Assembly (NCBI RefSeq): GCF_001949145.1 | Contig: NW_019091364.1 | Location: 3,493,964-3,557,963 of the forward strand | Direction of reading: 5' to 3' | From: Acanthaster planci | Taxonomy: Eukaryota; Echinodermata; Asteroidea; Valvatida; Acanthasteridae | DNA: 64,000 bases | Shown here: positions 54,601 to 58,580 of the stretch, in pieces | Layout of the letters: each line of letters begins with the position of its first letter | Numbering within the stretch: position 1 is the first letter of the stretch | The notes under the pieces: model-generated | Told to the model about the DNA's origin: nothing | Seen by the model: the letters and a program-made list of their open reading frames with translations, nothing else | Database searches by the model: none | Translations under genes and position numbers: made by a program

Positions 54601-56703
54601 CCAGTGCGGAATTGGCACAGTGCGTTTGTGGATAATTTTTGCGAAAGTGTTATACAGCGCACATGTCTACAAAGGATAAAATGCTGCTGTGTATGTGCTT
54701 CTTCGTTTGTTATTATATTTTGTATGGAGTCAATTGTGTGAGCCAAAACAGTCTTATACCTGGGGTTTTTTTTTTGTGTTTTTTTTTTGGTAACCACTGC
54801 AGGTGAGTCTGGCAGTGATTCCTCTAAAGGCAAAGAAATCAATGCAATGGAACTCATGTCGTCGGTCATCTCGGCTGCTAATCGCAAACTCAAGGGCCGA
54901 TCTACCAAGAAGTCACTGCCTAGCCCAGAGGAGAGTGATGGGGCGGAGTATGGGTTTCCCAGCAAGGGCGTGGATACTGAGGTCAAAGTGCGTGCCATCA
55001 AGAACCAGACTTCAGACAAGGTAGGCGAGAATGAAGACCCACCAAATGTAGCGGGCACCAAACAGAGGAGCACGGTGAAGGTCACACTGCGGCACGATGC
55101 GCACTACTCTGTGAAGACCAACTTGGAGGCAGGAGCGAGCTTGTATGGCCCTGAGTCTATGGCAAACTTGCCAACGTACGCATCAGCACGGCAGCAATTG
55201 CAGCCACCCAGGGGGCTCTATGGTCAGTATGGCTCCCGGGGACGATCGCCATCCGGGTCCTCAGACAACAGCAACAAGGCATCAGCACCACCCCAAGGGG
55301 CCGGCAGCCGGGCTCCAAGGACACAGGGATCCAATCGAAAGGCAGCCCTGGCACCAGACCGGGACTGGAAGTCAGAATTTGCCAAGGAGAGGGAGCGGAT
55401 AGAGCGGGAGCATCAGAAGGCTGTGCGCGACTATGAGAAGGAGGATGCAATGAATGTGGAAGAGCTGTACCGACCGCGGGACTACCTGCATGAGATATCT
55501 GCTGTGTCAAACAAGATTGCCGATTTTGCATCTCAAGGGCAGCGACAAGACAAGCCCAGTGGCAGTGACAGGCGGCCAGGCCAGTCCCTGGACACAGACT
55601 CCCTCATGTCAGATTTCTCGACAGCCTCCTCCAACAACAACAACACAACCCTCCACTCTGCCCGGTCAGACCCATTGTTCAGCACAAGACTGGAAATCAG
55701 AGAGTCGGCGTCAGAAAGTGAGAGCGATTTTGTCCAAGCAATGAAGGCGACGTTTGACGAACGCTTGCAGAAAGTGGTGCATCAGGAAAGTGAGGATGAC
55801 AAATTGTCAGACAAGAGCTCAGCATCCTCCAAAGCAACCCACAATGATCGGCGGACAGTTGATGGTGTGTACGTAGCCACGCCTTACCAAAGGTCAGAAG
55901 AGAAGGACGCCTTTCGTGTCCGGACCAGTAGTGGGACATACATGCGAAATTTGAAACAGATATCAAGCAGAACACCAACAGGGGGCGCCTCAAGTGGAGC
56001 ACAGCCCGTCTCCTTGACGTCCCGGTTCAACGAACTTTCCGTTGCTCCTAAGAGTGAGGATTTGGTAAAAAAGTCGTCCTCCACTCCCGCTTCAACAACC
56101 TCGTCACCGACTCGCGGGACCCGGACGCCACGCAAGACGAGCCGCATCGAGGTGACGCTGACCCTAGAGAAGAAGGGCCCCACACCAAGCAAACAATTGC
56201 CAGCCAGTTTGACACCATCCTCGGAACCGCCCCCGCGGGCTGAGCCAAAGGCTGTACAGGAACCAACCCCCAAGCGGAAACAGCGCCCTCAAGCCCTTGC
56301 CGCCACCTCGAAGGACACCCTGTCGATCAAGGAGCAGCATCGCGAGAACCGACGTCGTAGGCACACGGTCGGTGGGGGCAGGGACGCACCAGAGTACCGA
56401 AAAATCCTGGAGTACAACCTGAACAAAGCGAACGAACCTCCCCGCAAGCCCAGTGCCTTCGACCGGCTCCGGCCTTTCGGGAAGCCCTCCAAGGATTCGC
56501 AGCCACAGAGCATGAAGTCCTGGATGGATAGCGAGCGGGTGCGCACCAACAGCAGCCCCAACCTCCTGGCCTCGGTCGCCATGTCTACACCCCCAGCGAA
56601 CGCCCCGCTGAGCAAACCGAAGAGCACGTCAAACCTGGATGGTACCAAGTTAAGCCTGCCCACCCGGAAAGACAGCCACCCTCAGAAATTCAGCTATGTC
56701 TAA
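6599..56703 (+). CDS. ARHGAP21: Rho GTPase-activating protein 21/23-like (PDZ-PH-RhoGAP), spliced, 13 coding exons
   Basis: The join is 6599-6634, 27450-27615, 38631-38817, 39907-42083, 46642-46798, 47584-47818, 48958-49176, 50139-50207, 50488-50811, 51286-51441, 52273-52521, 54209-54458, 54803-56703. All phases agree and the total is 6126 nt (2041 aa plus TAA). Domains are PDZ ~26-147 (GFGFTL loop 37-42), PH ~975-1080 (invariant W1069), and RhoGAP ~1176-1380 with Arg finger R1215 in GIYRVPGN, K1255 and R1259 in [13 protein letters not shown], and N1328 in [10 protein letters not shown]. The tail carries RRRRHTVGG (1925-1933). Order and conserved blocks match vertebrate ARHGAP21 and ARHGAP23, so this is probably the single invertebrate counterpart of that pair. 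Vertebrate ARHGAP21 is a Golgi- and junction-associated GAP reported mainly for Cdc42/RhoA, recruited by ARF1 through its PH region. The same role here is inferred. The N-terminal exon and the stretch across the gap (42084-46641) are the least certain parts. Confidence 0.88.
7759..8026. mobile_element. MITE-like element, 268 bp, with ~45-bp imperfect TIRs
   Basis: The left end reads CAGAAATTAGGGGTCCA (7759 onward). The right end on the minus strand from 8026 also reads CAGAAATTAGGGGTCCA. Both continue through a T-rich block to TGTCCC and then TTACATCTGAC / TCACATTTGAC. It has no coding capacity. One end of a related copy is found at 53241-53293. No certain target-site duplication is seen. Confidence 0.7.
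8815..9190. repeat. Dispersed repeat, copy 1 of 3
   Basis: A segment with GCATTTCTGGACAAGTGAGG, GGCGCTTTTGG, GTGAACCCCAAATTTGCT, then GTGCACAAATCAGTGCAACATT and CATGAATATGCAAATATGC. The same blocks recur in the same order and strand at 44318-44690, and the first part at 32130-32260. Their spacing shows a moderately diverged interspersed element of unknown class, with no coding frame. Confidence 0.65.
10193..10256 (+). repeat. Short direct duplication (22-bp block, 42-bp offset)
   Basis: The block ATTTCACCACCTTACAATGTAC occupies 10193-10214 and recurs exactly at 10235-10256, with unlike sequence between. A small local duplication inside intron 1. Confidence 0.8.
15129..15324. mobile_element. 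MITE-like element, 196 bp, with ~45-bp imperfect TIRs
   Basis: The left end reads ACTAAAACCACTGTT, then TATACCTCGTGTTTCGGG and CAAGCTTT. The minus strand from 15324 reads ACTAAAGACACTGTT, then TATACCTCGTAATTCGGG and CAAGCTTT, with one 7-nt insertion (a TACATGT motif) in the right arm. It has no coding capacity. The whole unit could fold into a long hairpin. Confidence 0.7.
20619..20667. repeat. Short near-perfect inverted repeat (stem-loop)
   Basis: CAACTTCTGTGA-CACTTCC-GC (left arm) faces GCGGGAAGTGATCACAGAAGTTG (right arm) across a loop of about 5 nt. Two one-base bulges interrupt a stem of about 20 bp. It could be a small foldback relict or a structured intronic RNA element. No TIR-type flanks or duplicated target site are evident. 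Confidence 0.6.
22131..22808. repeat. Minisatellite, 28-bp unit, about 24 copies
   Basis: The unit joins ACAGGTACCGG, CATGCACATG and TTCATGT. Variants change CCGGC/CCGGT/CTGGC and TTCATG/TTTATG, and some carry an extra GTACAT. Higher-order copying is visible: a GCAGTACCAGTACGC variant recurs 208 bp apart and a GCAGATGTTCATGTTCAGG variant 263 bp apart. Since 28 is not a multiple of 3 and the unit has no stop, all three plus frames and one minus frame are open. That creates a spurious 318-codon ORF (22045-23001) of H-V/C-T/M-Y-rich repeats. Confidence 0.9.
27450..27615 (+). CDS. ARHGAP21: Exon 2: first half of the PDZ domain (residues 13-67)
   Basis: The acceptor is TCTTTCAAG (ending 27449) and the donor GTGAGT at 27616. 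Start phase is 0 and end phase 1. The encoded peptide includes W-P-G-P-R-K-V-T-L, then G-F-G-F-T-L (residues 37-42, the carboxylate-binding loop) and [12 protein letters not shown]. These blocks are almost identical to the start of the PDZ domain of vertebrate ARHGAP21/23 and diagnose the gene. The preceding short acidic/polar stretch (A-S-D-K-S-E-S-Q) corresponds to the region before the vertebrate W-P-G-P block. Confidence 0.93.
32130..32260. repeat. Dispersed repeat, copy 2 of 3 (partial)
   Basis: Contains CATTTCCTGACAAATGAGGG, C-CTGTTGGTGTGATGTCA, and TTGTGAACCCAAAATTTGCTC in the same order as 8815-8935 and 44318-44440. The downstream half present in the other two copies is not recognisable here. 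Confidence 0.6.
32381..32500. mobile_element. Relict of the 2669-2920 MITE family
   Basis: GGCCAAGATTTTCATAGAGC followed by TGCTCAAACCCAGAAATG, CTAAGCATAGGAAAT and AGGTTACCACGCAAAATG follows the left half of the 2669-2920 element in order. A TACATGTAC motif is inserted within it. The right terminus was not found, so this is a truncated or decayed copy. Confidence 0.5.
38631..38817 (+). CDS. ARHGAP21: Exon 3: second half of the PDZ domain (residues 68-130)
   Basis: The acceptor is CCGTGTACAG after a C/T tract, and the donor GTAAAG at 38818. Start phase is 1 and end phase 2. The peptide carries [29 protein letters not shown] and [11 protein letters not shown]. These are the beta-C to alpha-B elements of the ARHGAP21/23 PDZ domain. 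The residue at the start of helix alpha-B is a tyrosine (Y120), as in the vertebrate proteins, rather than the histidine of classical class I PDZ domains. Confidence 0.95.
38818..39906 (+). other. Intron 3 (1.1 kb)
   Basis: No feature beyond low-complexity C and A runs and one TACATGTA motif near 39124. The donor GTAAAG and acceptor TTCTCTTCAG are ordinary. Confidence 0.7.
39907..42083 (+). CDS. ARHGAP21: Exon 4: end of PDZ and long disordered linker (residues 130-855)
   Basis: The first codons finish the PDZ domain ([17 protein letters not shown], matching the vertebrate ...V-M-P-K-D-E-D-I-L-Q). The other ~700 residues are Ser/Thr/Pro/Gly-rich with no globular domain that I recognise. Arg- and Glu-rich clusters come near the end (about 765-800), followed by H-R-S-K-S-Y-D-R-S and a Ser-rich segment. 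A single large exon in this position also encodes the linker in vertebrates. The donor is CCAG|GTCAGT. The frame would stay open into the intron to a TAA at 42215-42217, so intron retention would give a truncated PDZ-only protein. The coding composition (CG-richer, no TACATGTAC motifs) contrasts sharply with the introns. Confidence 0.93.
42232..42288 (+). CDS. Candidate cassette exon (19 codons, phase 1-1)
   Basis: An AG at 42230-42231 and a GT at 42289-42290 bound 57 nt that keep the phase between exons 4 and 5. The frame gives [18 protein letters not shown], with composition like the linker exon. The acceptor has little pyrimidine tract and the donor (ATG|GTTTAT) is weak. The frame stays open to a TAA at 42342-42344, so it might instead be a short alternative 3' coding end. 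I did not recognise it in any vertebrate homologue. Confidence 0.35.
42412..42734. other. Assembly gap (323 N)
   Basis: A run of N. It lies 328 bases after the linker exon, inside the gene. Any exon in this gap would be missing from the model. Confidence 1.
43523..43603 (+). CDS. Candidate cassette exon (27 codons, phase 1-1) with a RRHLSIDE motif
   Basis: AGAAGCAG (ending 43522) and a GT donor at 43604 bound 81 nt that keep phase 1 between exons 4 and 5. The frame includes [14 protein letters not shown], a basophilic phosphosite-like (R-R-x-x-S) motif. The human ARHGAP21 linker has a comparable R-R-Q-L-S-H-D-H-E, but on the other side of the R-x-S-Y-x-x-A block, so homology is not claimed. 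The local DNA is CG-richer than its surroundings and lacks TACATGTAC motifs. The donor GTTTGA is weak. Confidence 0.35.
43925..43982 (+). repeat. Tandem duplication of a 29-bp unit
   Basis: TTTGTCAAGAGCCAT and GCGTGGCCCATCT form a 29-bp unit (43925-43953) that repeats at 43954-43982 with one T-to-C change. A recent local duplication in intron 4. Confidence 0.9.
44318..44690. repeat. Dispersed repeat, copy 3 of 3
   Basis: GCCTTTCTGGACAACTGAGG, GCGCTGTTGCTCTAATGTCA, ACAAACCCCAATTTTTTCTC, GTGCACATATCAGTGCAACATT and CATGAATATACAAG follow in the same order and similar spacing as in 8815-9190. The element class is unknown. Confidence 0.65.
45765..45880. repeat. Degenerate CAT/ATC trinucleotide tract
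   Basis: Repeated ATCA/CATC/ATCATC words (GATCATCATCTTTATCAAC, CCCATTATCATTACCATG, TTCATCATCACAC) mark an old, decayed (ATC)n microsatellite. Confidence 0.65.
46340..46560. repeat. Second degenerate CAT/ATC tract
   Basis: Contains TCATCAGACTAG, ATTATCATCACTGTCACCAT, TCATCATTTTCATGATATTC and two copies of ACTGTYGCYATTAACATTAT (around 46455 and 46533). It is similar in character to 45765-45880 and lies just before exon 5. Confidence 0.55.
46642..46798 (+). CDS. ARHGAP21: Exon 5: RRxSYLRA linker block (residues 856-908)
   Basis: A long C/T tract ends at ACCGGTAATAG (46641), and GTGAGT at 46799 is a strong donor. Start phase is 1 and end phase 2. The peptide [22 protein letters not shown] corresponds to the R-x-S-Y-x-x-A block of the vertebrate linker, in the paralogue forms R-R-S-S-Y-L-L-A and L-R-H-Q-S-Y-I-L-A. 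A second possible acceptor 11 nt on (46653) would break the phase with exon 4, which favours 46642. Confidence 0.75.
46799..47583 (+). other. Intron 5 (785 bp)
   Basis: Nothing recognisable beyond ordinary splice signals (GTGAGT donor, TTTCATTTCATCAG acceptor). Confidence 0.7.
47584..47818 (+). CDS. ARHGAP21: Exon 6: pre-PH segment and first PH strand (residues 908-986)
   Basis: Starts in phase 2 after TTCATCAG and ends in phase 0 before GTAAGG. It encodes [18 protein letters not shown], which corresponds in position to the vertebrate R-I-P-S-L-R-M-L-R-S-F-F block, then a Gly/Thr-rich loop. It ends in I-K-V-E-V-K-E-W-K, the likely first strand of the PH domain. The vertebrate equivalent is E-G-W-L-x-x-K/R, so this strand is divergent: the usual G-W-L is replaced by S-I-K-V. 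Confidence 0.82.
47819..48957 (+). other. Intron 6 (1.1 kb)
   Basis: No repeat or coding block recognised. Phase 0. The donor is GTAAGG and the acceptor CTTTGGTGCAG. A small extra PH exon carrying a canonical first strand could be hidden here, but none was found. Confidence 0.6.
48958..49176 (+). CDS. ARHGAP21: Exon 7: core of the PH domain (residues 987-1059)
   Basis: Phase 0 at both ends, with acceptor TTTGGTGCAG and donor GTAAAA. It encodes [22 protein letters not shown] and [21 protein letters not shown]. These match the beta2 to beta6 strands of the ARHGAP21/23 PH domain, including the K-R-K-N-V-F-R-L block. In the vertebrate protein this domain is part of the ARF1-binding region that targets the GAP to the Golgi. 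Confidence 0.93.
49177..50138 (+). other. Intron 7 (962 bp)
   Basis: No recognised repeat beyond two weak TACATGTA motifs. Phase 0. Confidence 0.7.
50139..50207 (+). CDS. ARHGAP21: Exon 8: C-terminal helix of the PH domain (residues 1060-1082)
   Basis: A 69-nt exon, phase 0-0, between TTTCTTGCAG and GTAAGT. It encodes [18 protein letters not shown], the PH C-terminal helix. W1069 is the invariant PH tryptophan. Vertebrate ARHGAP21 has D-D-M-L-A-W-I-K-T-I-Q here. Confidence 0.95.
50488..50811 (+). CDS. ARHGAP21: Exon 9: PH-RhoGAP linker and start of RhoGAP (residues 1083-1190)
   Basis: Phase 0-0, acceptor GGCCCAACAG, donor GTACCT. It starts [12 protein letters not shown], then H-H-H, a Ser/Pro/Lys-rich stretch, a basic segment (K-M-R-H-K-M-K-K-K, residues 1146-1154), a Gly run and T-V-W-G. 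It ends with F-G-V-P-L-E-K-C, the first conserved block of the RhoGAP domain. The start corresponds loosely to the vertebrate helix after the PH domain (R-D-L-I-S-R-R-I) that takes part in ARF binding. Only the I-x-R pattern survives here. Confidence 0.93.
50812..51285 (+). other. Intron 9 (474 bp)
   Basis: No recognised element. Phase 0, donor GTACCT, acceptor TTTGTGTGCAG. The last ~90 bases contain CTAAGCTAAGATAAATTGGCC (21-nt region near 51166), faintly like a terminus of the 2669-2920 MITE family, not enough to call. Confidence 0.6.
51286..51441 (+). CDS. ARHGAP21: Exon 10: RhoGAP arginine-finger exon (residues 1191-1242)
   Basis: Phase 0-0, acceptor TTTGTGTGCAG, donor GTGAGT. It encodes [19 protein letters not shown] and G-I-Y-R-V-P-G-N. 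The arginine R1215 of GIYR is the catalytic arginine finger that stabilises the GTP-hydrolysis transition state on Rho-family GTPases. It is intact, so the domain should be active. Confidence 0.97.
51442..52272 (+). other. Intron 10 (831 bp)
   Basis: Contains a 20-bp tandem repeat (52061-52129) and T-rich runs. Phase 0. Confidence 0.75.
52061..52129 (+). repeat. Tandem repeat, 20-bp unit, about 3.5 copies
   Basis: The unit ATGCTCAGACCTGTGTGTAC is repeated without change three times, then a 9-base partial copy follows. The perfect identity points to recent expansion or slippage in intron 10. Confidence 0.95.
52273..52521 (+). CDS. ARHGAP21: Exon 11: central RhoGAP domain, followed by a GC donor (residues 1243-1325)
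   Basis: The acceptor is TTTTTCCCACAG. It encodes [23 protein letters not shown] (K1255 and R1259 correspond to K122 and R126 of p50RhoGAP), [10 protein letters not shown], and ends N-K-M-E. The exon stops at GAG|GCAAGT, so the donor is GC rather than GT. The next in-frame RhoGAP codons are at 54209. No GT donor nearby keeps the frame: the GT at 52526-52527 would add 4 nt and shift it. Confidence 0.95.
53174..53240 (+). repeat. Tandem duplication of a 34-bp unit
   Basis: AGCCTGATGTTAAATCATAT plus CAAATCAAAATCAA occurs at 53174-53207 and repeats at 53208-53240 with one C-to-T change. It directly abuts the MITE fragment at 53241. Confidence 0.9.
53241..53293. mobile_element. Single terminus of the 7759-8026 MITE family
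   Basis: GTATGTCAGATGTGACAGGG, then an A-rich block, then TGGACCCCTCATTTCTGGAA matches the right end of the 7759-8026 element (around 7977-8030). The opposite terminus is not recognisable upstream, where the 34-bp duplication lies. Confidence 0.6.
54209..54458 (+). CDS. ARHGAP21: Exon 12: C-terminal part of the RhoGAP domain (residues 1326-1409)
   Basis: Phase 0 start, phase 1 end, acceptor TCAAACAG, donor GTCAGT. It encodes [22 protein letters not shown] and [13 protein letters not shown]1328 matches the conserved RhoGAP asparagine (N194 of p50RhoGAP). Compared with vertebrate M-E-P-R-N-L-A, the residue after M-E is V instead of P, at the exon junction. Confidence 0.96.
54459..54802 (+). 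other. Intron 12 (344 bp)
   Basis: No element recognised. It ends in T-rich runs and ACCACTGCAG. Phase 1. Confidence 0.8.
54803..56703 (+). CDS. ARHGAP21: Exon 13: long disordered C-terminal tail and stop (residues 1409-2041)
   Basis: Starts with two bases completing G1409 after ACCACTGCAG and ends at TAA 56701-56703. Family marks are [13 protein letters not shown] (about 1425-1437; vertebrate L-L-V-S-S-I-F-A-A-A-S-R-K) and [13 protein letters not shown] (1925-1937; vertebrate R-R-R-H-T-L-G-G-H-R-D-A). After these come D-R-L-R-P and [12 protein letters not shown] (vertebrate D-W-L-A-R-E-R-L-R-T-S). In between are Ser/Arg/Lys-rich disordered stretches with a short charged, possibly helical segment around 1600-1625 (E-R-E-R-I-E-R-E-H). 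The last residues F-S-Y-V fit a class I PDZ-ligand pattern (S-x-V). The vertebrate C-terminus is different. Confidence 0.95.
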
Positions 56704-57105
56704 AACAGCGACAAACAAAATGTCCATGAGAAACATTTTCGTTGTTCCCATGCACAGTTGATTGAGGGCCTTTGCATATGAGAACAAAGCCTTTAAGTAT
56801 GCAAGCTGTCTCAGTTACAGCCTATTCCAGCCGAGAATGCTATGCAGGCACTTTGTTTCCTTTTACAGTAATGAGCCAATTTCTAGAAAACAGCATACCA
56901 GAACAGAAACTTTCTCAGAATTGGAAGGCACACATTCACAGGACTCAAATGAATGATCCTTCTGTTGGCGTCTCAGCCAAGAGAGCTGAAGTTTGCGTGG
57001 ATTTGCCGCTTTCTCACAACTTCCTCATTATCACTTTGATACCCATATCTCTTTTGGAGCATTTGGTTTTTGCCTCAGTAAATAAATGAGATATAACACT
57101 GGTAT
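56704..57105 (+). other. 3' untranslated region of the ARHGAP21-like gene (minimum extent)
   Basis: Follows the TAA stop. The first AATAAA is at 57081-57086, so cleavage is expected about 10-30 nt later. Longer 3'UTRs are possible; another AATAAA is at 59842-59847. The exact end cannot be set without transcripts. Confidence 0.5.
57081..57086 (+). terminator. Polyadenylation signal AATAAA
   Basis: The first canonical AATAAA after the stop codon, 378 nt downstream of it. Usage is inferred. Confidence 0.45.
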
Positions 57106-57384
57106 GAAAGTTGGAAGCGAGGCAAAAAAAATGCGAGAAACTTGTAAATAGTTGAAAGAAATTTATACTCGTCAACTTAGTGGTATCGGAAAGTATTTTA
57201 TCTGTAACATAAATCACATGAAAGCATGTACAGCGTGTATATAGACATCCAGTGTATTTTACGTTAGAACCAAAAAAGATCTTGAGAAATGTTTGATGCT
57301 GTTTTCTTTTGTTTTCACGATTTTCTGACCAGCCGTGATGGGCGTCTCACAATAGTGTACCTCCAAGAGTTCTTAAGGCGTCCT

Positions 57385-57459
57385 CCAATCACAATGCGCG
57401 AAATCTGTCAACCCTTCTCAAATGCGCATTGGTTGACAGATTTCACGCATTGTAATTGG
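57385..57459. repeat. Strong hairpin: 29-bp inverted repeat with 17-nt loop
   Basis: Left arm 57385-57413 (CCAATCACAATGCG...GTCAACC) and right arm 57431-57459 (GGTTGACAGATTTC...TAATTGG) pair at 27 of 29 positions. The two exceptions are C/A on the plus strand but would be G-U wobbles in a minus-strand transcript. Outside the arms, CCTCCAAT and ATTGGAGG plus AAGAGT / ACTCTT hint at a longer interrupted inverted repeat (about 57365-57495). It could be a small foldback transposon or a structured RNA. Confidence 0.85.
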
Positions 57460-58169
57460 CCAATGTGTTGCAAACTATTGGAGGCGTACTCTTGTGAAAC
57501 GCCTGTATTACACAGTGAAGTAGAGTCGGGGTGAAACACAGCGTTGCTGCTTTGAACCTTATTATCATTTATTGCATGGATGGCAAACAAGGCAGTTTAC
57601 ATATGCACACTTTAAACATTTTGTAAAGCACGTTGAAATGTTTCAGCATTTTGTCCTTAGATTATGTATGCAGTTGGTGGTTTGAAGATACAGTCTAAAG
57701 AACAAAAATCTAATTTTTTGGTGTTTGAATGTGCGATTAAATTCCCCACTTTGTATGACATCACCTTGAGGTACACGTTCCAAAAAGTGATAACCTTGAT
57801 GCTTTTTTATTTAAGAATATGAAATGCAGTTTATTGTTATGGCTGTCAGTTCCCATGTTAACCCAAGTCCTGCTCATTTTGTTGTCGGAAAGTTCCTTAA
57901 TCTTCCAAACCCACAACTGTCAAGTAAACCAGATGGCATACCTCCTCAGTATGAGATTTTGCTCTACTCCTACTTTGAAAGGAAGGACCCGAAAATTTAA
58001 ATGAAAATTACTGCTAGATTGGATTGAAAAGCACAGCAAAATGAGAGATAATGAATGGTTAGTTTGGTTGAGTGCATTTCATTCGAAACAGTCTTCTCCG
58101 TGGGGTTTTAGTAAGGTAGAGGGAATTGTCAGTTTTGAGACAGAAGCAAGTAATTCGGTCGTTCCCATC

Positions 58170-58580
58170 AGTCACAAGTCAGTCCACAGGTTAGACCATG
58201 GGACCATGGGTTAGATCCCAAGTCAATCGTAAATCTGACCGACCACAAGTCAGTTCCGAGACACATCTCGAGTTAAATTACAGGTTAGATCACAAATCAG
58301 CTCACAAGTCAACCACAAGTCGGATTGCCATTTCGTCAATTCAGATCACAGCTTAAATCAGAAGTCATATTGCAAGTCATCTCACGAATCACTCAAGTTG
58401 GACTACAAGTCAACTTCCATCACACTTTCAAATTTCACTTTCACTTGTTGAAATACAAGTTGAATCAAACAGGTCTTGTAAACAAGTGAAATCCGTGACA
58501 TCCCAAGTCAAAATTGCAGGTCAGGTGACAAGGTAAATGTCTACTCGTACCAAAAGTCAAATCGGTTGCCAAGTCAAAAG
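58170..58580. repeat. Degenerate CAAGTCA-rich tandem tract
   Basis: The words CAAGTCA, CAAGTCRG, CACAAGTC and AGGTTAGAYC recur at irregular 10-20 bp spacing (for example 58174, 58225, 58250, 58299, 58311 and 58503). It looks like an old minisatellite that has diverged. No coding frame. Confidence 0.6.

Noticed and set aside
55157-56663. Several 70-130-codon minus-strand ORFs opposite exon 13, and similar ones opposite exon 4
   Set aside because: They are shadows of GC-rich coding exons on the other strand. The plus frame is clearly the conserved one.
57385-57459. Calling the hairpin a microRNA gene
   Set aside because: The structure alone is not enough: the loop is long, the arms are too perfect for a typical animal precursor, and a foldback transposon is at least as likely.
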